Positions 58,066 through 64,000 of a DNA stretch of 64,000 bases are shown here, in pieces. Within the stretch, counting starts at the first letter, position 1, and each line of letters begins with the position of its first letter. A program made the translations under genes and the position numbers. This stretch comes from Pseudomonas sp. ok272 (GTDB lineage: Bacteria; Pseudomonadota; Gammaproteobacteria; Pseudomonadales; Pseudomonadaceae), in assembly GCF_900109995.1 (NCBI RefSeq), contig NZ_FOCB01000008.1, positions 124,001 to 188,000 of the forward strand, read 5' to 3'. The notes under the pieces were generated by a model. It did not search any database and had not been told where the DNA came from. It was given only the letters and a program-made list of their open reading frames with translations.

Positions 58066-59850
58066 TTAGCGGTCCACGTCGGCCATAACGAAATCGATGC
58101 TACCCAGGTACGCAATCAAGTCCGCGACCATCTCGCCTTTGATCACCGAAGGGATCTGCTGCAAGTGCGGGAAGCTTGGGGTGCGAATCCGGGTGCGGTA
58201 GCTCATGGTGCCGCCATCGCTCGTCAGGTAGTAACTGTTGATGCCCTTGGTCGCTTCGATCATCTGGAAGGATTCGTTGGCCGGCATGACCGGGCCCCAC
58301 GAAACTTGCAGGAAGTGCGTGATCAGGGTCTCGATGTGCTGCAGCGTGCGCTCTTTGGGTGGCGGCGTGGTCAGCGGGTGATCCGCCTTGTACGGTCCTT
58401 CCGGCATGTTGCGCATGCACTGTTCGATGATCTTCAGGCTCTGGCGCATTTCTTCGACACGCACGATGCAACGGTCGTAGGCATCGCCGTTGGCCGCCAG
58501 CGGTACTTCGAATTCGAAGTTCTCGTAGCCGGAGTACGGGCGCGCCTTGCGCAGGTCGAAATCGCAACCGGTGGAACGCAGGCCGGCACCGGTGACGCCC
58601 CATTCCAGGGCCTCTTTGGTGTTGTAGGCAGCGACGCCAATGGTCCGACCCTTGAGGATGCTGTTGTCCAGTGCGGCTTTCTGGTACTCGTCCAGGCGCT
58701 TGGGCATCCAGTCGATGAATTCCTTGACCAGGCGTTCCCAGCCACGCGGCAGGTCGTGGGCCACACCGCCGATGCGATACCAGGCCGGGTGCAGGCGGAA
58801 GCCCGTGATGGCCTCGATCACCTTGTAGGCTTTTTGGCGGTCGGTGAAGGTGAAGAACACCGGCGTCATGGCTCCCACGTCCTGGATATAGGTCCCCAGG
58901 AACAGCAGGTGGCTGGTGATGCGGAAGAACTCGGCCATCATGATGCGGATGGTGTCGACCTTCTCGGGCACCTTGATGCCGGCCAGCTTCTCGACCGAGA
59001 GCACGTACGGCAGGTTGTTCATCACGCCGCCGAGGTAGTCGATACGGTCGGTGTACGGGATGAAGCTGTGCCAGGACTGACGCTCGGCCATCTTCTCGGC
59101 ACCACGGTGGTGGTAGCCGACGTCTGGCACGCAGTCGACGATCTCTTCGCCGTCCAGCTGCAGGATGATGCGGAACGCGCCGTGGGCCGAAGGGTGGTTC
59201 GGGCCCAGGTTGAGGAACATGTAGTCCTCGTTGGCGCCCGAGCGCTTCATGCCCCAGTCTTCAGGCTTGAAGCGCGCGGCTTCTTCCTCAAGCTGTTGCT
59301 TGGCCAGGGTCAGGCTGAACGGATCGAATTCGGTGGCGCGGGCCGGGAAGTCCTTGCGCAGCGGGTGACCTTCCCAGGTCGGCGGCATCATGATGCGCGA
59401 CAGGTGCGGGTGGCCGGGGAAGTCGATGCCGAACATGTCCCACACTTCGCGCTCGTACCAGTTGGCGTTGGGCCAGATACCGGTCACGGTCGGAATGCTG
59501 AGGTCGCTCTCGGACAGGGCAACCTTGATCATCACATCGCTGTTACGTTCCAGCGACATCAGGTGATAGAACACGGTGAAGTCGACGCCGCTCGGCAAGC
59601 CCTGGCGCTTGGTACGCAGACGCTCGTCCACGCCATGCAGGTCATAGAGCATGACGTACGGCTTGGGCAGGTTGCGCAGGAAGGTCAGGACTTCGACCAG
59701 CTTGGCCCGGGCAACCCAAAGCACCGGCATGCCGGTGCGAGTAGGCTGGGCGGTAAACGCCTCGGGGCCAAAACGGTTGTTCAGTTCGACGACCACATCC
59801 TGGTCGTCTGCCTTGTAAGGCGGGATGTACAGAGCACTGCCTGTAGTCAT
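58066..59850 (-). CDS. nuoC: NADH dehydrogenase I fused subunit C/D
   Basis: A single 594-residue polypeptide equal to NuoC (about 1-190: ...[36 protein letters not shown]) joined to NuoD (about 200-594: [43 protein letters not shown] with the quinone-site His and Tyr). The C/D fusion is normal in gammaproteobacteria such as Pseudomonas and E. coli. NuoD helps form the quinone-binding pocket. Often labelled nuoCD. Confidence 0.97.
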   Translation of the reverse strand: MTTGSALYIPPYKADDQDVVVELNNRFGPEAFTAQPTRTGMPVLWVARAKLVEVLTFLRNLPKPYVMLYDLHGVDERLRTKRQGLPSGVDFTVFYHLMSLERNSDVMIKVALSESDLSIPTVTGIWPNANWYEREVWDMFGIDFPGHPHLSRIMMPPTWEGHPLRKDFPARATEFDPFSLTLAKQQLEEEAARFKPEDWGMKRSGANEDYMFLNLGPNHPSAHGAFRIILQLDGEEIVDCVPDVGYHHRGAEKMAERQSWHSFIPYTDRIDYLGGVMNNLPYVLSVEKLAGIKVPEKVDTIRIMMAEFFRITSHLLFLGTYIQDVGAMTPVFFTFTDRQKAYKVIEAITGFRLHPAWYRIGGVAHDLPRGWERLVKEFIDWMPKRLDEYQKAALDNSILKGRTIGVAAYNTKEALEWGVTGAGLRSTGCDFDLRKARPYSGYENFEFEVPLAANGDAYDRCIVRVEEMRQSLKIIEQCMRNMPEGPYKADHPLTTPPPKERTLQHIETLITHFLQVSWGPVMPANESFQMIEATKGINSYYLTSDGGTMSYRTRIRTPSFPHLQQIPSVIKGEMVADLIAYLGSIDFVMADVDR

Positions 59851-59922
59851 GGTTATTTATCGCTTTCGGTCAACGTAAAGAATGAAACCAGCTTCTTGTT
59901 TCTTTGCAGGAACAGTTCTGGA

Positions 59923-60597
59923 TCAGACTTCGTCGGGGCTGCGCAGGTTGGTGACTGCGATTCGCTGTTCGCGGCGCTGTTCCTTCTGCGAAGGCATCTC
60001 GGCGCGATAAACGCCTTGATCGCCAACGACCCAGGACAGTGGGCGACGCTCCTGGCCAATCGACTCCTGCAACAGCATCAGGCCTTGCAGGAAAGCTTCA
60101 GGGCGGGGCGGGCAGCCAGGCACGTAGACGTCCACCGGCAAGAACTTGTCCACCCCTTGAACCACGGAGTAGATGTCGTACATGCCGCCGGAGTTGGCGC
60201 ACGAACCCATGGAGATAACCCACTTCGGCTCGAGCATTTGCTCGTAGAGACGCTGAATGATCGGCGCCATCTTGATGAAGCAGGTGCCGGCGATAACCAT
60301 GAAATCCGCCTGGCGCGGCGATGCCCGGATAACCTCGGCGCCGAAGCGTGCGATGTCGTGGGGCGCCGTGAAGGCGGTGGTCATTTCCACGTAGCAGCAC
60401 GAAAGGCCGAAGTTGTACGGCCACAGGGAGTTCTTACGCCCCCAGTTGACCGCGCCGTTCAGCACGTCTTCGAGCTTGCCCATGTAGATGTTTTTGTGGA
60501 CTTGATCTTCTAACGGATCGGAAACGGTTTCCCGCTCGCCGATCGGGTACTGCTCGTTAGGAGCATCCGGGTCGATCCTGGTGAGATTGTATTGCAT
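59923..60597 (-). CDS. nuoB: NADH dehydrogenase I subunit B (4Fe-4S N2)
   Basis: Carries the terminal cluster N2 next to quinone. The 224-residue protein starts at ATG 60597 ([23 protein letters not shown]); a TTG two codons earlier is also in frame. Cluster ligands: adjacent Cys pair in [10 protein letters not shown], then [10 protein letters not shown] and PGCPPRPE. 72 bases separate it from nuoCD. Confidence 0.97.
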   Translation of the reverse strand: MQYNLTRIDPDAPNEQYPIGERETVSDPLEDQVHKNIYMGKLEDVLNGAVNWGRKNSLWPYNFGLSCCYVEMTTAFTAPHDIARFGAEVIRASPRQADFMVIAGTCFIKMAPIIQRLYEQMLEPKWVISMGSCANSGGMYDIYSVVQGVDKFLPVDVYVPGCPPRPEAFLQGLMLLQESIGQERRPLSWVVGDQGVYRAEMPSQKEQRREQRIAVTNLRSPDEV

Positions 60598-60607
60598 TGC
60601 CAAAGCC

Positions 60608-61021
60608 TCATTGTTTCAGCTTCGCTTGCCGCTTACGACGAGCTTCCGGAGCCCAGTCAAGGGCACCCACTCGGAATAGGTAGACAAGGCCTGCCAACAG
60701 AATTGCTATGAAAACGAGAGCTTCGACGAATCCGGTCCAGCCGCTTTCGCGGACAGACACAGACCATGCAAAGAGAAAGAGGGCTTCGATATCGAAGATC
60801 ACGAAGAGCATCGCGACCAGATAGAATTTGGCTGAGAGCCGCAAGCGGGCGCCACCTGTAGGTAGCATGCCGGACTCGAACGGTTCGTTTTTGCTGCGGC
60901 CCCAGGCTTTTGACCCGAGGAGGCTGGAGACGCCGAGCATGAAAGCGCAAAGGCCGACTACGCCTAGAAGGAAAATGGCAAAGCCCCAGTTGTGGGCCAT
61001 GAGTCCTGTCGCTTCGGGCAT
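60608..61021 (-). CDS. nuoA: NADH dehydrogenase I subunit A
   Basis: First gene of the operon. Membrane subunit of 137 residues from ATG 61021 ([17 protein letters not shown]) with three helices and the conserved acidic loop [38 protein letters not shown]. NuoA helps connect the membrane and peripheral arms. Preferred start matches family length; an upstream in-frame start is in the leader. Confidence 0.96.
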   Translation of the reverse strand: MPEATGLMAHNWGFAIFLLGVVGLCAFMLGVSSLLGSKAWGRSKNEPFESGMLPTGGARLRLSAKFYLVAMLFVIFDIEALFLFAWSVSVRESGWTGFVEALVFIAILLAGLVYLFRVGALDWAPEARRKRQAKLKQ

Positions 61022-61111
61022 GCTGGTAATCCTTAACAGAGAGCAAGGGTCTCTGAGCTTGATAAAAAAATAAAGCAGTGACGATATGTCGCAGCGCAAT
61101 CAATCGCGGTG

Positions 61112-61140
61112 ATTTTATGGCTAAACACCCTGCAAGTAAA
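61112..61140 (-). promoter_or_regulatory. Possible nuo operon promoter
   Basis: On the minus strand TTTACT, 17 bases, TAAAAT, about 90 bases before the nuoA start, with AT-rich sequence further upstream (61141-61170). This is the best -35/-10 pair I could see; other promoters may exist. Confidence 0.35.
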
Positions 61141-61446
61141 ATTCCTATGGCGAAATTATTTATAAGAATAAGGACATAGCACCACCTCGAAGCCCTGTGG
61201 CCCTTGGCCCATGGGCATTAGCCGGCATTTCGCCAATTATGTTTTGTAGAGGATGTAACGAATATAACCCTTGCTAAATGATAATCAATATTGTTTGGCG
61301 TGAGAATTAAACTGTTTGCGCCGTGGGAAGTTGGGTAGTTGTCTTACATGGGCGTTACTGCAAGTAGCGGCGGGGTGGTTTTTAACCGATTTTTCGGGTG
61401 GCGGTCGTGCTCTGGATCAAAGTTTTCCAGTCGCACTCCATTCCCT

Positions 61447-61534
61447 GTGGGAGCGAGCCTGCTCGCGAACGCGATCTGTCAGACAGCACCTGTGCCGGAG
61501 GTGGCGGCCGCTTCGCGAGCAGGCTCGCTCCCAC
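61447..61534. repeat. Inverted pair of Pseudomonas REP units
   Basis: GTGGGAGCGAGCCTGCTCGC (61447-61466, then GAA) and its inverse from 61512 to 61534 flank a 42-base spacer. Same unit as at 12905 and 38808. Confidence 0.9.
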
Positions 61535-61564
61535 GGGTTTTCATGGTCATGAGAAATCAGGCGC

Positions 61565-61592
61565 AAAAAAAACGCCCCGAACCAGTCGGGGC
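61565..61592 (-). terminator. Terminator of aceA
   Basis: On the minus strand GCCCCGA, loop CTGGT, TCGGGGC-G followed by eight T residues. It starts 68 bases after the aceA stop. Confidence 0.88.
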
Positions 61593-61660
61593 ATCAGAGG
61601 TGCAGCGCTGCGGTTAGCTTTTTACTCAGTCCGCAGCGGCTGTTGTCTCAGCGAAGTCGA

Positions 61661-62986
61661 TCAGTGGAACTGTTCTTCTTCAGTCGAACCGGTCAGTGCG
61701 GTTACCGAGGACGAGCCACCCTGGATCACGGTGGTCATGTCGTCGAAGTAGCCGGTGCCCACTTCCTGCTGGTGAGCCACGAAGGTGTAACCCTTGGCGG
61801 CGTCAGCGAATTCCTGCTCTTGCAGCTTCACGTAGGCAGTCATGTCGTTGCGGGCGTAGTCGTGCGCCAGGTTGAACATGCTGTGCCACATGTTGTGAAT
61901 GCCGGCCAGGGTGATGAATTGGTGCTTGTAGCCCATGGCGGACAGTTCGCGCTGGAACTTGGCGATGGTCGCGTCGTCCAGGTTTTTCTTCCAGTTGAAG
62001 GAAGGCGAGCAGTTGTACGACAGCAGTTGGTCCGGGTATTCCTTTTTGATCGCTTCGGCGAAGCGACGGGCTTCGTCCAGGTCTGGCTTGGCAGTTTCGC
62101 ACCAGATCAGGTCGGCGTACGGCGCGTAGGCCAGGCCGCGAGCGATAGCCTGGTCCAGGCCGGCGCGTACTTTGTAGAAACCTTCCTTGGTGCGCTCGCC
62201 AGTCACGAATGGCTGGTCGTACGGGTCGCAATCAGAGGTCAACAGGTCAGCCGCGTTGGCGTCGGTACGGGCCAGGATGATGGTCGGCGTGCCAGCAACG
62301 TCAGCTGCCAGACGAGCAGCGGTCAGCTTTTGTACGGCTTCCTGGGTTGGAACCAGTACCTTGCCGCCCATGTGGCCGCATTTCTTAACCGAGGCCAACT
62401 GATCTTCGAAGTGAACGCCGGCGGCGCCTGCTTCGATCATGCTTTTCATCAGTTCGTAAGCGTTCAGAACGCCGCCGAAACCGGCTTCGGCGTCAGCCAC
62501 GATTGGCGCGAAGTAGTCGATGTAACCCTGGTCGCCCGGGTTCTTGCCGGCTTTCCACTGGATCTGGTCGGCGCGACGGAACGAGTTGTTGATGCGCTTG
62601 ACCACGGTTGGAACGGAATCCACCGGGTACAGCGACTGGTCGGGGTACATGGATTCGGCAGAGTTGTTGTCTGCCGCCACTTGCCAGCCCGACAGGTAGA
62701 TAGCCTGGATGCCGGCTTTAACCTGTTGAACTGCCTGGCCGCCGGTCAGGGCACCCATGCAGTTGACGAAGTCTTTTTCAGGACGGAAGGACGGGTGTGC
62801 GCCCTGTGTCACCAGTTTCCACAGCTTGTCGGCACCCATTTTTGCAAAGGTGTGCTCGGGTTGAACCGAGCCGCGCAGGCGGACCACGTCAGCAGCGGAG
62901 TAATCGCGTGTCACGCCTTTCCAGCGTGGGTTTTCAGCCCAGTCTTTTTCGAGGGCTGCAATTTGCTGTTCGCGTGTCAGTGCCAT
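61661..62986 (-). CDS. aceA: Isocitrate lyase
   Basis: First enzyme of the glyoxylate shunt: splits isocitrate to succinate and glyoxylate, needed for growth on acetate and fatty acids. 441 residues from ATG 62986 (MALTREQQI). The catalytic loop [13 protein letters not shown] with Cys203 and the Mg-binding acidic sites (for example [13 protein letters not shown]) are present. Unlike the longer isocitrate lyases in some other Pseudomonas, the size is that of the short E. coli-like class. No malate synthase or aceK is adjacent, so the gene is controlled alone; candidate regulatory palindromes lie upstream. Confidence 0.97.
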   Translation of the reverse strand: MALTREQQIAALEKDWAENPRWKGVTRDYSAADVVRLRGSVQPEHTFAKMGADKLWKLVTQGAHPSFRPEKDFVNCMGALTGGQAVQQVKAGIQAIYLSGWQVAADNNSAESMYPDQSLYPVDSVPTVVKRINNSFRRADQIQWKAGKNPGDQGYIDYFAPIVADAEAGFGGVLNAYELMKSMIEAGAAGVHFEDQLASVKKCGHMGGKVLVPTQEAVQKLTAARLAADVAGTPTIILARTDANAADLLTSDCDPYDQPFVTGERTKEGFYKVRAGLDQAIARGLAYAPYADLIWCETAKPDLDEARRFAEAIKKEYPDQLLSYNCSPSFNWKKNLDDATIAKFQRELSAMGYKHQFITLAGIHNMWHSMFNLAHDYARNDMTAYVKLQEQEFADAAKGYTFVAHQQEVGTGYFDDMTTVIQGGSSSVTALTGSTEEEQFH

Positions 62987-63398
62987 GGAGATAAACCTCG
63001 TCGCATAGGTCTTGGTGGAAAATTCCGTAGCCAACCACGTATTCGGTGCGTGGGAGGCGGCTGCTCGCTGACCAGAGGCTTAGGCGCTCAAGTCGGGTTC
63101 AACGGGGAGGGCGACGGGATGAACGATGGGCTCGAGGATGAAAGCTGAGCAGGTACAGGCGAACTGCTGGGCGCATTCGGGCATCGTGGGCCTTTATACG
63201 ATCATCAGTGTGTTGCCGGGCTACCTATTACGCTTCCGTCCCTCGGGACAACTTCGTTCCAGTCGCAACCTCGTCAAACACACCTTGTGGGCGGTACAGA
63301 CACGAATCGGCTCAGGTCGATAAGGTGAGAGCGGCGATCCGAAGGCCCTTGCCAGGGCCCCTGATTAGCGGGAGCGAGGCCATCATGCCTTTGCTTTT

Positions 63399-63410
63399 TT
63401 GACGCGTCAA
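63399..63410. promoter_or_regulatory. Palindrome TTGACGCGTCAA upstream of aceA
   Basis: A perfect 12-base palindrome, six bases from the next inverted repeat. Possible operator; the regulator is unknown. Confidence 0.4.
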
Positions 63411-63416
63411 ATGTTT

Positions 63417-63442
63417 TGTAGTGCTTTTTTTGAAGCACTACA
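63417..63442. promoter_or_regulatory. TGTAGT/ACTACA inverted repeat between aceA and the secretin-like gene
   Basis: TGTAGTGCTT, loop TTTTTG, AAGCACTACA: ten perfect base pairs. It lies 41 bases after the secretin-like stop and about 430 bases upstream of aceA. No T-run follows on either strand, so termination is doubtful. The half-sites equal the TGTAGT repeats upstream of gap. Possible RccR-type site, from memory of the P. fluorescens literature. Confidence 0.5.
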
Positions 63443-63482
63443 TATTTGCTCGGCTGCGACTCGCCAGTCAGTATTCGGTGGA

Positions 63483-64000
63483 TTAGTCCAGGGTCTCGAC
63501 CTTGACCTTCAGGGTCATGTCATCTCGGCCCTGAGTCCCGTAGTAGCGCGTCGTACCCGATTTGTCGGCCTGGTTCTGGCGGTTGATGCCGGCCAGGGTG
63601 ATCCACTCGCCAAGACGACCGCTGACACGTGTGTCGGTACTTTGCACGTCCACTACATCGGGGCGTTCCTGGCTCATGCGGTCACGATTGGTGCTGATGG
63701 CCAGGTGCACAGTGTCGCCGGTGACGCTGGCGGTGACGTAGAAACCTTGGGTGACATTGCGGTACTCGGTCTGGCTTTGCAGGCGCCCGTAGGTGTCGGT
63801 CTGGACGTTGGTGAGCGGTACGCTCTGGCCGGTCTGGATCAGGGCGGGAACGCCTTCGCTGGCCTGAATCTGCTGGGTGCCGCCTTCGCGGCTGGCGGTG
63901 CTGTAGTGGATGGTCCGGGCCTGTTGGTCGCCGCTGTCCTGTTGATTGTCCCCGCGGGTGTCGATGGTGATCAGCAGGCGCTTGGGAGCGGTGTCGAGTT
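63483..64000 (-). CDS. Secretin-like short-domain (Secretin_N-type) protein, partial
   Basis: The C-terminal 172 residues or so are in the window; the start is outside. The frame begins LDTAPKRLLITIDTRGDNQQ, which looks like the end of a secretin N/STN domain, and continues with VPALIQTGQSVPL, VTQGFYVTASVTGDTVHLAIS and WITLAGINRQ. This beta-strand pattern resembles secretin-like outer-membrane assembly domains. It has no clear pore domain. The neighbour of aceA in Pseudomonas is often annotated this way, but I could not verify the family. Same strand as aceA. Confidence 0.5.
   Translation of the reverse strand, partial: LDTAPKRLLITIDTRGDNQQDSGDQQARTIHYSTASREGGTQQIQASEGVPALIQTGQSVPLTNVQTDTYGRLQSQTEYRNVTQGFYVTASVTGDTVHLAISTNRDRMSQERPDVVDVQSTDTRVSGRLGEWITLAGINRQNQADKSGTTRYYGTQGRDDMTLKVKVETLD

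Larger units (their letters stand above)
61022..61660. other. Intergenic region between nuoA and aceA
   Basis: About 640 bases with no gene that I can support. It holds the nuo leader and promoter (61022-61170), a Fur-box-like sequence AAATGATAATCAATATTG (61276-61293), a REP pair (61447-61534) and the aceA terminator (61565-61592). Short plus-strand frames here have no good start context. Confidence 0.6.
62987..63482. other. Upstream region of aceA
   Basis: About 500 bases between aceA and the secretin-like gene (both minus). No gene is supported. It contains two inverted repeats, at 63399-63410 and 63417-63442, and a GC-rich segment (GTCCCTCGGGAC at 63239-63250). The aceA promoter must lie here, but I see no clear -35/-10 pair. 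Confidence 0.5.

Overview
The window is a chromosomal segment of a Pseudomonas of the fluorescens group. The evidence is high-GC coding DNA, typical Pseudomonas protein sequences, familiar gene orders (aminotransferase-uvrB-MFS-HlyD-gltX; nuoA-N with a fused nuoCD; mlaA-rssB-rssC-tal; lolCDE) and copies of the REP sequence built on GGGAGCGAGCCTGCTCGCG. Most of it is core genome. The accessory stretch is about 23.0-27.1 kb.

Layout. 1-9.6 kb: 5' two thirds of mfd, gap, a class C beta-lactamase, apbE, sthA, a glycerophosphodiesterase and a PilZ protein. 9.6-12.8 kb: lolCDE lipoprotein export. 12.9-16.6 kb: the copper-responsive cinS-cinR pair divergent from cinA (Met-rich cupredoxin) and cinQ/queF (preQ0 reductase). 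16.6-21.8 kb: a DUF4404 protein, a HAD-fold protein without its catalytic aspartates, mlaA, a PilZ protein, rssB-rssC and transaldolase. 22-27 kb: dusA with a decayed integrase remnant at its 5' side, then a TetR gene, two MaoC/hot-dog genes and an acyl-CoA ligase, with two matching palindromes (TTCTCC-N4-GGAGAA) in front of its two transcription blocks. 27-36.4 kb: an RNase T2, a diguanylate cyclase, an SPFH protein, an arylamine N-acetyltransferase, an NCS2 purine permease, tRNA-Asn and an aromatic aminotransferase. 36.7-46 kb: uvrB, an EmrAB-type exporter, gltX, a tandemly duplicated tRNA-Ala/tRNA-Glu block, a TetR gene, an alpha/beta hydrolase and a thioesterase. 46-61 kb: the complete 13-gene Complex I operon on the minus strand. 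61.6-64 kb: aceA (isocitrate lyase) and the 3' part of a secretin-like gene.

How it fits together. Much of the window serves central carbon and redox metabolism: gap, tal, sthA, Complex I and aceA. Repeats of TGTAGT occur upstream of gap, and TGTAGT/ACTACA arms occur upstream of aceA, which suggests shared carbon-flux control. Envelope maintenance (Lol, MlaA), c-di-GMP signalling (two PilZ proteins, one GGDEF protein) and general stress control (RssB/RssC) make up much of the rest.

Most noteworthy are the TetR/acyl-CoA ligase/MaoC cluster beside the dusA integration scar, the copper operon that includes a queuosine-pathway enzyme, the degenerate HAD protein beside mlaA, the tandem tRNA duplication with pairing-preserving changes, and hairpins inside the lolCDE, cinAQ and nuo operons. 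No CRISPR array, intact prophage or insertion sequence was seen.
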